9,097 bases of DNA from an uncultured Desulfuromonadales bacterium. Lineage in GTDB: Bacteria > Desulfobacterota > Desulfuromonadia > Desulfuromonadales > Geopsychrobacteraceae. The notes under the pieces are model-generated. The model was not told the DNA's origin, made no database searches, and worked only from the letters and a program-made list of their open reading frames with translations. Below, piece after piece: positions 1-6,526 of the stretch. The stretch spans positions 1 to 9,097 of the forward strand of contig CAMYNC010000138.1 in assembly GCA_947259685.1 (NCBI GenBank), in the 5' to 3' direction. The first letter of the stretch is position 1; each line of letters begins with the position of its first letter. Made by a program: the position numbers and the translations under genes.

Positions 1-642
1 TTTCAGGAGCAACCAGGAGATGTTTTCGACGGAGTTCGTGAGCGCTTAAAGCGCAAAAGCGGCCGGATCCGTCAGCGCGGACCCGACTATCTGGCCTACG
101 CCCTGATCGATTCCATCGTCGACAGCTATTTTCATATCCTCGAGCAGATCGGCGATCGACTGGAAGCCCTGGAAGAGGAATTGATCAGTCAGCCGACCCA
201 GGAGACCCTGCAGCAGGTTCATCAATTGAAAGGACAATTGATTTTCCTGCGCAAGGCGGTCTGGCCGCTCAGAGAGGTGACCAATTCGCTGCTGCAGGAT
301 GAGTTCGAGCTGGTCCACGAATCGACCCTGGTCTTCCTGCGCGATCTCTACGATCATTGTGTGCAGATTATCGATACCCTGGAAACCTTTCGTGATACCG
401 CTTCGGGGCTGGTCGATCTCTACATGTCGAGTATCAGCCACCGGATGAACGAGGTCATGCAGGTGCTGACCATCATGGCTTCGATCTTTATCCCACTGAC
501 CTTCATCGCCGGGGTCTACGGCATGAACTTCGATGTCATTCCGGAACTTCATTGGCGCTACGGCTATGCCATGGTCTGGGGGCTGATGCTGATCTGTGGC
601 GCGGCGATGCTCTGGTATTTCAAAAAGAAAAAATGGTTTTAA
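1..642 (+). CDS. corA: CorA-family magnesium/divalent cation channel, C-terminal part (5' end outside window)
   Basis: The reading frame is open from base 1 and ends at TAA 640-642, giving 213 visible residues; the start lies upstream of the window. The first 150 or so residues are charged and helical, as in the long stalk helices of the CorA cytoplasmic funnel. They are followed by a membrane segment (about 152-172) ending in the family signature YGMNF, with the GMN triad at 174-176. Next come the short periplasmic loop with PEL (181-183), a second membrane segment (about 187-206) and a basic tail, KKKKWF. In the known family, pentamers of this subunit pass Mg2+ (sometimes Co2+ or Ni2+) into the cytoplasm, with the GMN loop at the pore mouth. 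The MscS-family gene starts 14 bp downstream, so co-transcription is likely. The family call is very secure; the metal preference is not determinable here. Confidence 0.95.
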   Translation, partial: FQEQPGDVFDGVRERLKRKSGRIRQRGPDYLAYALIDSIVDSYFHILEQIGDRLEALEEELISQPTQETLQQVHQLKGQLIFLRKAVWPLREVTNSLLQDEFELVHESTLVFLRDLYDHCVQIIDTLETFRDTASGLVDLYMSSISHRMNEVMQVLTIMASIFIPLTFIAGVYGMNFDVIPELHWRYGYAMVWGLMLICGAAMLWYFKKKKWF

Positions 643-656
643 CGCCGGGAGGCCTT

Positions 657-3053
657 ATGCACCGCCTACTGCTCGGTCTTCTGCTGTTCCTCTTTCTGGC
701 TGGCAGCCAGGCCCTGGCCGTCGAAGAGACACCCTCGACCGCCGAACCCTACCCCGGCTTAAGTGAGGTGATTCCCCGCGCAACGCGGCTCTCCGACCAG
801 GTCAGCGCCGCCCGGCAGCAATTAAAACCAATGGCTGAAATCGCTCCCGAGACGGCCCGCCTCAAGGAGCAGCAAGAGCGCTATCAGAACCTGAAAAAAC
901 GCCTCGCCGGCTACGGCCCGATCGAAGGCTGGTACTTCGAACGGCAACTGGAAGTCAGCGCGCAACTGAAGTCACTCGAGTCGAACCTGGCTGACCTGCA
1001 GGAGCAGATTTCCAATCAGTTGAAGCAGATCGACAGACTGCGCAGCGATCTGCAGAACAAAAGAAACTACTGGCAAGCCTGGCGAAAAGAGCTGGAAAGC
1101 AATGCCATCGACCTGCCGCTGGATATTTTTCAGCGGGTTCAGGAGCAGATCGCGGCAACCCTGAAACTGGCCGAACAGAACAGTCTGCCACTGGTCAGCC
1201 TGCAGCAGCAGGTTCTGCAGCTCGATCAGGAGGTGCAGGAGCAGATTGAAGGACTGGAGACGGCCTTCACCGATCTGCGCAAAAACCTGCTGCTGCGTGG
1301 TGGCCATTCTCTGCTCAGCGCTGCCTACTGGAGCCAATTCACTCCTCAGCTCTGGCAAACGGCGCTGCAGGAGGCGCGCCACAACCTGCAGCTGCGGGAT
1401 GAGTTTTATGCGCAAAACTCCCTATTGATTTTTCTGCAGCTGCTGTTCGCCGCCACAGTTGCCTATCTGATCCACCGGCACCGGGCGACCATTGCCCAAT
1501 CCAGCCGCTGGCAGATTGTCGCCGACAATGCCCTGGCTACCGGGGTTTTCGCGGCTGTCGCCTTTTTGAGCGTGTTCTACCAAGTCCTGCCGCCGGTCTT
1601 CCGCCTGTTATTGACCAGCATCGGCCTGCTTTCGGCCGTGCAGCTCAGCATCGGCCTGCTGAAGAGCCGGGCGTTCAGCGTTTACCTCTATGGCTTCTCG
1701 CTGGCCGCCCTGCTGACCCTGGCGTTGCGCCTGGCCGGCCTGCCGCTCCCCTACTATCGTCTCTACCTGTTTCTTCTCAATCTGGCCCTGCTGGCCAACC
1801 TGTTTCTCCTCTACCGCCAACTGGAGGCGGCAGGCAGAACCAAACGACTCTGGCTGCTGCGCCTGCTGTTTGGTCTGCTGGTCGCTTCGCTGATCACCAA
1901 CCTGGCAGGCTATGTCGCGCTCTCCTTTCTGCTGCTGGAATCGACCATTGAGTCGGTGCTGGTTATCCTGTTTGCCGCCCTGGCCTATCAGATCGGCCTC
2001 GGTGGCCTGACCTTTTTGCTCCATCAGTTCGTTGCCGGCCGTTCCCAGGTGGCGACCCGCTACGGACTCGATTTTCAACGCCGCTTTGAAAGGATTCTCT
2101 GGCTGCTGCTGTTCGGCTACTCCTGTCTCTATCTGACCGCGGTCTGGGGCCTGTTCAGTTCTCCCGGCCAGGCCTGGGAAACCCTGGCCGGCTACAGCTG
2201 GCAGATCGCCAATTACCAACTCAGCCCGGCGGTGATTTTACGCGTGGTCCTGGTCTTCTATCTGAGCCTTGAGCTGTCCTGGTTCTTACAGATCATCCTT
2301 GATCGCCAGCTGTTTATCCGCCGCCAGTTTGATCGCGGCATCCGCGACGCGGTCAAAAAGCTGTTGCATTACACCCTGGTGCTGATCGGCTTTCTCCTCG
2401 CCGCCGGCGCCGCCGGATTCCAACTACAAAACTTCATGGTGCTGGCCGGCGCATTTGGTATCGGCATCGGTTTCGGTCTGCAGGATATCGTCAACAATTT
2501 TATCAGCGGGATCATCTTGCTCTTTGAACGGCCAATCAAGGTCGGCGACGGTATTCTGGTCGATAGCGACTACGGTACGGTCCGGCAGATCGGCCTGCGG
2601 TCCACGGTAATTGAAACCCTCGATCAATCGGAGCTGATCGTGCCGAACTCCCAGATTATCTCGCAAAAAGTGACTAACTGGACCCTGAGTACCCGCCGGG
2701 TGCGCGTGGTGCTGCCGGTCGGAGTCGCCTACGGCAGTCAATTGGAGCTGGTCATGAGCATCCTGATGGAAGCCGCCGAGCAGCATACCGAGGTGCTGAG
2801 CGAGCCGAAACCTTCGCCGATCTTTGTTGAGTTCGGCGAAAGTTCCCTCAATTTTGAATTGCGGGTCTGGATCAGCGATGTCGATAAACGACCGCGGGTG
2901 CGCAGCGAACTGCTGCTGGCCATCGATCAGCGGTTCCGCGAAGCCGGCGTCGAGATCCCCTTCCCGCAGCGGGATCTGCATCTGCGTTCGGTTTCAGCGG
3001 GGATCATCCCGGTGCAGCAAGAGGCTGCCTCTGTTGACAAGGCGGATTCCTGA
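657..3053 (+). CDS. Large MscS-family mechanosensitive ion channel with periplasmic coiled-coil domain
   Basis: The product has 798 residues. I chose ATG 657 because GGGAGG (647-652) lies just upstream and because the protein then begins with a clean signal peptide (residues 1-21, hydrophobic core ending near SQALA). The frame also stays open upstream to an ATG at 552, but that would overlap corA and bury the signal sequence. Residues 40-210 are Gln/Glu/Leu-rich and predicted coiled coil, presumably periplasmic. About ten hydrophobic segments follow between 253 and 585. The C-terminal MscS module starts near 580: pore helix and beta-domain entry at 594-630, with the Gly/Ala-rich stretch AGAFGIGIGFGLQDIVNNF (597-615) and FERPIKVGD (623-631), then the soluble vestibule to about 775. 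Size and layout resemble the MscK/YbiO class rather than the 286-residue MscS. Expected role: release of solutes or ions under hypo-osmotic membrane tension, in the inner membrane. The gene follows corA closely and ends before a terminator. Confidence 0.92.
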   Translation: MHRLLLGLLLFLFLAGSQALAVEETPSTAEPYPGLSEVIPRATRLSDQVSAARQQLKPMAEIAPETARLKEQQERYQNLKKRLAGYGPIEGWYFERQLEVSAQLKSLESNLADLQEQISNQLKQIDRLRSDLQNKRNYWQAWRKELESNAIDLPLDIFQRVQEQIAATLKLAEQNSLPLVSLQQQVLQLDQEVQEQIEGLETAFTDLRKNLLLRGGHSLLSAAYWSQFTPQLWQTALQEARHNLQLRDEFYAQNSLLIFLQLLFAATVAYLIHRHRATIAQSSRWQIVADNALATGVFAAVAFLSVFYQVLPPVFRLLLTSIGLLSAVQLSIGLLKSRAFSVYLYGFSLAALLTLALRLAGLPLPYYRLYLFLLNLALLANLFLLYRQLEAAGRTKRLWLLRLLFGLLVASLITNLAGYVALSFLLLESTIESVLVILFAALAYQIGLGGLTFLLHQFVAGRSQVATRYGLDFQRRFERILWLLLFGYSCLYLTAVWGLFSSPGQAWETLAGYSWQIANYQLSPAVILRVVLVFYLSLELSWFLQIILDRQLFIRRQFDRGIRDAVKKLLHYTLVLIGFLLAAGAAGFQLQNFMVLAGAFGIGIGFGLQDIVNNFISGIILLFERPIKVGDGILVDSDYGTVRQIGLRSTVIETLDQSELIVPNSQIISQKVTNWTLSTRRVRVVLPVGVAYGSQLELVMSILMEAAEQHTEVLSEPKPSPIFVEFGESSLNFELRVWISDVDKRPRVRSELLLAIDQRFREAGVEIPFPQRDLHLRSVSAGIIPVQQEAASVDKADS

Positions 3054-3102
3054 TCAGATGGAGAATTGGTGAAAGCAATAGGAGCTCACCACCCCAAAAG
3101 GC

Positions 3103-3189
3103 ATTTAACGCCGAGGCGAAGAGAATGGAGAGGCGAAGAGAGTTGGTTTTCTCTGCGAAATCTGCAACCTCTTCGTCTCTGTATTAAAT
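3103..3189. repeat. Degenerate intergenic inverted repeat (REP-like element)
   Basis: The outer ends are ATTTAA (3103-3108) and its complement TTAAAT (3184-3189). Continuing inward, the left arm (ACGCCGAGGCGAAGAG) and the complement of the right arm (TACAGAGACGAAGAG) match at most positions, so the stretch can fold into one long imperfect hairpin. The left half also contains a 12-base direct repeat, GAGGCGAAGAGA, at 3113-3124 and 3130-3141 (17-base period). No gene in this stretch is credible. It looks like a dispersed intergenic palindrome of the kind common in proteobacterial and Desulfuromonadota genomes; that it is multicopy is inferred, since only one copy lies in this window. Confidence 0.6.
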
Positions 3190-3216
3190 ACCCTTGTTTA
3201 GGTTATCGGTCGAAAC

Positions 3217-3253
3217 AAAAAAGCCGCCCCAACGGGACGGCTTTTTTGTTTTT
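3217..3253. terminator. Bidirectional intrinsic terminator between convergent operons
   Basis: AAAAAAGCCG (3217-3226) pairs with CGGCTTTTTT (3238-3247). One C/A mismatch and a CCC/GGG pair then close an AAC loop. A T-rich tail follows on the + strand (3242-3253), and the A-run at the left gives the equivalent U-tract when read on the - strand. It sits 164 bp after the MscS-family stop and 20 bp after the stop of the left-most - strand NrfD gene, so it can end both converging transcripts. Confidence 0.9.
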
Positions 3254-3272
3254 AGAGGAGCGAGGTCTAGCC

Positions 3273-4565
3273 TCAGTGAACACCTTCTTCATCTTTGTGG
3301 AAGGCGGGCATGATCTTGTTAATAAAGTAAAATAAGACAAATGGAGTCACCATCACCAGTAATGCACCGAAGAAGCCTTCTTTGAAGGTCTCCGCATCAT
3401 GCGGGATGATCGGCAGGTGGTAGTGCATGAATCCGGCAAAACTGAGCGAGAAGGCCTGACCACCGATAACCACGTTCCAACGCATCATGAACACCCCGAA
3501 CAGCACCAGGGCGCAGGCGATGGTGGTGCGGCGGACGTTTCGGCCCGGCAGAATCATCATCAGGAAAGGCAGAATATTGCCCAAACCGTACTGCAGGATA
3601 AAGATCTTGGTAAAATCGCGATCGAGGAGAACTTCGCGCAGAATATCCCAGGATTTTACCTGGGTGTAACCGCGGAAGATCATGTCGAGAACCTCCAGAA
3701 CCACAGCGGCGATCATAAAATACATCAAGTAGTTGGAGACCATGGCGACCTCTTCCTGCTTGGCGCCTTCGAGCTGTTCAGCGGTCGGTGCGTTCGGGTC
3801 GTCCGCCCAACGGGCCATTTTGCGCCGCGCCATGAACTTCCGGATCTCCTGGGTGATAACGTAGCAGAGGATACAGAGGGCGATCCCGGAAACGACCGCC
3901 GAACAGATGAAGATGACCGGCATCAGCGGTGTCATCCAGAGGGCGTTGGCCTTGACCGAGCCGAAGATAAAACCGGCATAGCCATGCAGGAAGCAGGCAA
4001 CCGGAATCCCCAAAGCAGCCATCCGTGAACAGGCCTTGTGATCTTTTTCCCGTGCTTCCGGACTGGTATCATAGGCTCCCAGGGTCAGCGCCGAGAAAAG
4101 GGCCAGGCGAGCGATATCAAAAACGCTCTTGAGTTCCTGGGAGCGGATCTTCTCCACCTGCTGGACAAAGTAGACCCGGTAGACAAACCAGAGCTCTGTC
4201 GCGACGATACAGGCGTAGGTGGTAAATACGATACCGAAGGCCGCAATCGCCGAAGTGAAGTGCGGCGTCATCATGACGTTTATCCCTCGAAAAGGCTGCT
4301 GCAAATGCAGCAGCAAGGGCATCATCGCCACCGGCAACAGAGCAAAGGAGAAGACCAGGGAAAACTTGGCGATCTCTTTCAGCTTTTCGACATGGAACAC
4401 GTGGTACAGCGAGGAGAGCACGAAGGCGCCGGCGACCAGGCCGGTCATGAAGGGGTACATGACGATCTGGATCGACCAGTAAATATATTCGTTCGGCAAC
4501 ACGAACAGTTCTTTAATTGTCCAGGCCTCGCCGTGGACAATCATCTCTGCGGCATGTTCAATCAT
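3273..4565 (-). CDS. NrfD/PsrC-family integral membrane quinone-interacting subunit (module 2)
   Basis: The product has 430 residues and roughly nine or ten hydrophobic helices (for example 27-52, 68-88, 103-128, 183-204, 213-237, 276-297, 320-340, 347-366, 397-418). Family-like features are HLQQPFRG (87-94), the stretch IPVACFLHGYAGFIFGSVKA (187-206) and MRWNVVIGGQ (361-370). A charged hydrophilic loop (about 240-275) separates the two halves. NrfD proteins bind menaquinone or menaquinol in the membrane and pair with a periplasmic four-cluster ferredoxin, here the adjacent upstream gene. The start ATG lies 2 bp after that gene's TAA and has an almost ideal AGGAGGTG (complement of 4574-4581) inside the preceding coding sequence, so translational coupling is expected. 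It is the last gene before the shared terminator. The sequence differs strongly from the other NrfD protein in this window. The Geobacter CbcU-type subunit is a possible counterpart, but that assignment is from memory of gene layout only. Confidence 0.9.
   Translation of the reverse strand: MIEHAAEMIVHGEAWTIKELFVLPNEYIYWSIQIVMYPFMTGLVAGAFVLSSLYHVFHVEKLKEIAKFSLVFSFALLPVAMMPLLLHLQQPFRGINVMMTPHFTSAIAAFGIVFTTYACIVATELWFVYRVYFVQQVEKIRSQELKSVFDIARLALFSALTLGAYDTSPEAREKDHKACSRMAALGIPVACFLHGYAGFIFGSVKANALWMTPLMPVIFICSAVVSGIALCILCYVITQEIRKFMARRKMARWADDPNAPTAEQLEGAKQEEVAMVSNYLMYFMIAAVVLEVLDMIFRGYTQVKSWDILREVLLDRDFTKIFILQYGLGNILPFLMMILPGRNVRRTTIACALVLFGVFMMRWNVVIGGQAFSLSFAGFMHYHLPIIPHDAETFKEGFFGALLVMVTPFVLFYFINKIMPAFHKDEEGVH
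4295..4314. repeat. Perfect 9-bp inverted repeat inside the NrfD gene
   Basis: GCTGCTGCA (4295-4303) and TGCAGCAGC (4306-4314) are perfect complements separated by AA. The stretch encodes Leu-Leu-His-Leu-Gln-Gln in the NrfD protein, so the symmetry may simply follow from CTG leucine and CAG glutamine codons. It could still fold as a hairpin in the mRNA. Function unknown. Confidence 0.5.
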
Positions 4566-4567
4566 GA

Positions 4568-5341
4568 TTAACGCACCTCCTGTGCCAAGCCGATGTAGAA
4601 AGCCTGCGGCCTGGTTCCGAATTCATCCTTCAGTACCCCGACCCGCTGATTCATGATGATCTGCGTGTTCGGATCATTAACATATTTGATGTTGCACATC
4701 TCGCGGGCTCCGAAGGGGCAGGCGTTGACGCAAGCGGTCTCCAGACCCTTGGTAATGCGGTGATAACAGAAGGTGCACTTGTCGGCGACCTTTTCCGTCG
4801 GGTGGAAAAAACGGGCGCCATAGGGGCAGGCCATGATGCAGTAACCGCAGCCGATACACCATTTGCGATCGACCAGCACCACGCCGTCATCGGTCTTGTA
4901 GGTCGCGCCGACCGGGCAGACCTGAGTGCAGGGCGGGGTTTCGCAATGATTACAGAGCTTCGGCACAAAGAAGGCCTTACCGACATTCTTCGAGTCGATC
5001 TCCTTGAATTCCCCTTTACCGAGGTCGATGCGCGATTCGGTATAGCCATAAAGGGCACCATCGGGACTGTCGACGTAGCGACGATCGTCCTTGGTATAGA
5101 CATAGCGCTCCACCCAGGTGCGGGTGACTTTGGCTGCAAAGGGGATATCGTTTTCGGTTTTGCAGGCTTTCACGCAGAAACCGCAGCCGACACACTTATG
5201 AGTGTCGAGTAGAAACGCCCAATGGATATCGGGGTTGGCGGCTAGTACCTCTTTCGGATCAACCAGCTCGAGAGCCGAGAGAGGAACCGAGGCGCCGGCG
5301 ACAACCATAATCGAATTTTTCAGGAAATTACGCCTCTCCAT
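4568..5341 (-). CDS. Tat-exported 4x[4Fe-4S] ferredoxin subunit (module 2, DsrO/HybA/NrfC-like)
   Basis: The product has 257 residues. The N-terminus MERRNFLKNS is a twin-arginine signal (RRNFLK at 3-8) followed by a hydrophobic stretch to about residue 24, so the folded FeS protein is expected in the periplasm, possibly tethered. Four cysteine clusters are visible: C50/53/56/60 (CVGCGFCVKAC), C130/133/138/142 (CNHCETPPCTQVC), C162/165/168/172 (CIGCGYCIMACPYGAR) and C189/192/204/208 (CTFC...CVNACPFGAR). This is the standard architecture of the electron-transfer subunit that links an NrfD-type membrane protein to a cytochrome or catalytic subunit. Its length is usual for the family. The ATG at 5341 is preceded by GGAGGA (complement of 5351-5356) and lies 2 bp after the cytochrome stop; the NrfD gene starts 2 bp after its own stop. 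That spacing implies a tightly coupled three-gene unit. Family call secure; physiological partner beyond the neighbours unknown. Confidence 0.95.
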   Translation of the reverse strand: MERRNFLKNSIMVVAGASVPLSALELVDPKEVLAANPDIHWAFLLDTHKCVGCGFCVKACKTENDIPFAAKVTRTWVERYVYTKDDRRYVDSPDGALYGYTESRIDLGKGEFKEIDSKNVGKAFFVPKLCNHCETPPCTQVCPVGATYKTDDGVVLVDRKWCIGCGYCIMACPYGARFFHPTEKVADKCTFCYHRITKGLETACVNACPFGAREMCNIKYVNDPNTQIIMNQRVGVLKDEFGTRPQAFYIGLAQEVR

Positions 5342-5343
5342 GC

Positions 5344-5832
5344 TTACATCTCCTCCAATCTCGGGTTGTGCGGATCATGACAGTCCACACACATTTCGTC
5401 GACGTTATGCTCTTTCGGGTCGATACCGGGGATCCGCTTCCGCTCACTGGTGGTGTAGGGCAGATCGGTGTGACAACGCAGACAGACATCGCGGCCGCGA
5501 TCGATCAGCAGTGTTTCCGGATCATCCGGGTGATCCAGGGCCGGACCGTGGCAATTCTCACAGGCGATGGTGCCGTGCAGGTCTTCGGTGCGAATCTCGA
5601 CCACGTCACCATGGCATTCGGCACAGAACTCATGCATGTTGGTCTTGCCGGTATCCTGGTACTTGATCGGCTGATTTTTCCATTCCTCCTGATTTGACTG
5701 ACGATGGTACGAGTACATGAAGCCGTATTCGCCAGAACCAAAATCGTTGGGAACATAGAAGAGTCGGAACACCAGAATTCCGACCACCAGTGCAATGACC
5801 GCAAAGAGCGGTCGCCAGACATGACTTTTCAC
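5344..5832 (-). CDS. Membrane-anchored tetraheme cytochrome c (module 2)
   Basis: The product has 162 residues from a GTG start (5830-5832). I prefer this start because AGGAAGG (complement of 5841-5847) lies 8 nt upstream and the protein then begins with a short basic end and a single hydrophobic helix (residues 8-27, no clear cleavage site). An in-frame TTG at 5868 would add 12 residues but has no ribosome site. Four heme-c motifs follow: CAECH (70-74), CENCH (91-95), CLRCH (117-121) and CVDCH (148-152). Extra histidines (H67, H86, H101, H142, H155) could serve as distal ligands, suggesting bis-His, low-potential hemes. The likely topology is a periplasmic heme domain anchored in the inner membrane, passing electrons between the ferredoxin subunit and the periplasmic pool. 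It heads module 2. The layout cytochrome-ferredoxin-NrfD matches what I recall for the Geobacter Cbc4 (CbcSTU) menaquinol oxidoreductase, but orthology is not shown. Confidence 0.92.
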   Translation of the reverse strand: MKSHVWRPLFAVIALVVGILVFRLFYVPNDFGSGEYGFMYSYHRQSNQEEWKNQPIKYQDTGKTNMHEFCAECHGDVVEIRTEDLHGTIACENCHGPALDHPDDPETLLIDRGRDVCLRCHTDLPYTTSERKRIPGIDPKEHNVDEMCVDCHDPHNPRLEEM

Positions 5833-5840
5833 AGTTTTTT

Positions 5841-5847
5841 CCTTCCT
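5841..5847 (-). promoter_or_regulatory. Ribosome binding site that decides the GTG start of the tetraheme cytochrome
   Basis: On the - strand AGGAAGG is followed by eight bases and then GTG. The competing upstream TTG has no purine-rich stretch at a suitable distance. Confidence 0.7.
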
Positions 5848-5959
5848 GCTAGATGCCTTTAACGACAAACCTGAAACGAAAGGTTATAAGAATCAACGGG
5901 TTGTACTTGCAGCGAAGGGCGCGGCGAAAACCTTACAGACCCTCTCCGCAGTCCGCCTC

Positions 5960-5989
5960 AAAACCGGGCAGCGGAAGACATAGCTGCCC
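5960..5989 (-). terminator. Weak terminator- or attenuator-like hairpin in the module 2 leader
   Basis: On the - strand GGGCAGC (complement of 5983-5989) pairs with GCTGCCC (complement of 5966-5972) around a 10-base loop. GG and then TTTT (complement of 5960-5963) follow. The stem is only 7 bp and the T-run is short and displaced by two bases, so efficient termination is doubtful. Its position, 350 nt after the predicted start of transcription and 128 nt before the cytochrome GTG, would suit either the end of a small RNA or an attenuator. Confidence 0.35.
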
Positions 5990-6132
5990 CTGTCTCTATC
6001 GGCTGATCTTCAGCAACAGCGAGGGCACCGATTCGAACGGTAGCCAATGAATAATGCACTTGGTAATTTAACGAATACTGCCCTGGCCGGGACGTCGGAA
6101 AAGCGGTGGTTTGCCTGGCATGGCGTCCAGTT

Positions 6133-6150
6133 AAAGCAGCGTTCAAGCCA
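6133..6150 (-). promoter_or_regulatory. Possible sigma54 (RpoN) promoter
   Basis: On the - strand the site reads TGGCTTG-AACG-CTGCTTT. It keeps the GG and GC elements at the exact -24/-12 spacing and departs from the TGGCACG-N4-TTGCW consensus at three of the conserved positions. It would start a transcript near 6121 with a leader of about 290 nt. No enhancer-binding site was recognised, and part of the sequence also forms the 6146-6157 hairpin, so this is a tentative call. Confidence 0.3.
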
Positions 6151-6175
6151 AAAGGCTCGTGATGGTCTTGTGAGC

Positions 6176-6204
6176 GAGGATGCTTCTGGCAAGCCAGGAT
6201 CCTC
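6176..6204. repeat. Nested hairpin in the module 2 leader
   Basis: The outer arms GAGGAT (6176-6181) and ATCCTC (6199-6204) enclose a second perfect pair, CTGGC (6186-6190) and GCCAG (6193-6197). Transcribed from the - strand this would be a stable stem with a small internal loop. It is a structural element only; no known RNA family was recognised. Confidence 0.5.
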
Positions 6205-6320
6205 AAGAGCGTTCCCAGATCAACAGCGCAGTCATACTGATTCAGATGCAGGCTGATGGGAGCTCATCCCAATCCAGTCATAACACCGAACCAGACTCCG
6301 CCAAATCCCCGGCGCGACGT

Positions 6321-6349
6321 AAAATAGTATTTTGCCATACTGCTGTCAA
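6321..6349 (-). promoter_or_regulatory. Sigma70-type promoter for module 2
   Basis: On the - strand there is a perfect -35 TTGACA (complement of 6344-6349), a 17-base spacer and TATTTT as -10 (complement of 6321-6326), with a T/A-rich UP-like tract immediately upstream (6350-6360). Transcription would start near 6314 and run toward the tetraheme cytochrome, leaving an approximately 480-nt leader. The -10 overlaps the odd palindrome AAAATAGTATTTT (6321-6333), which could be an operator. Confidence 0.65.
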
Positions 6350-6509
6350 TATAAAAAAACTTTTCCCGACTTTCTTTACAAACCTTAACCGCCGGTAAAA
6401 TAAGCGGAATTTCACCGCCCCCCAACCAAACAACATTGCTCATGATCGAAAGCCAATAAAAACCCAAACAGCCAAATTTCCGCTTTTTGCCCGACCTGAC
6501 CAGACTACT

Positions 6510-6526
6510 ATGGTATTTATTACCAT
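6510..6526. repeat. Inverted repeat ATGGTA-TTTAT-TACCAT, possible operator
   Basis: Perfect 6-bp arms (6510-6515 and 6521-6526) surround a 5-bp AT centre, 33 bp after the stop of the module 1 NrfD gene. It is too AT-rich and lacks the T-run expected of a terminator. A dimeric regulator site is conceivable, but it lies about 160 bp upstream of the predicted -35. Confidence 0.35.

Noticed and set aside
552..656. N-terminal extension of the MscS-family protein to ATG 552
   Set aside because: It overlaps the end of corA by about 90 bases, has no ribosome site, and would place 35 residues before an obvious signal peptide.
3113..3141. Possible start of a CRISPR-like repeat array (12-base repeat, 17-base period)
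   Set aside because: Only two short copies exist, the spacing is far too short for a spacer, and the repeat is part of a larger palindrome.
3066..3335. 89-codon + strand frame after the MscS-family gene
   Set aside because: It runs through the palindromic repeat and the terminator hairpin and into the 3' end of the opposite gene, with no ribosome site worth noting.
3399..4571. Open frames of about 180-210 codons on the + strand
   Set aside because: They are antisense to the NrfD gene at 3273-4565, polar and motif-free; shadows created by the GC bias of the real gene.
6026..6042. tRNA T-arm-like sequence on the - strand (5-bp stem around TTCGAAT)
   Set aside because: The bases after the arm (CCCTCGC) have no matching acceptor half at the right distance upstream, no anticodon or D arm can be placed, and no CCA follows. 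Not a tRNA.
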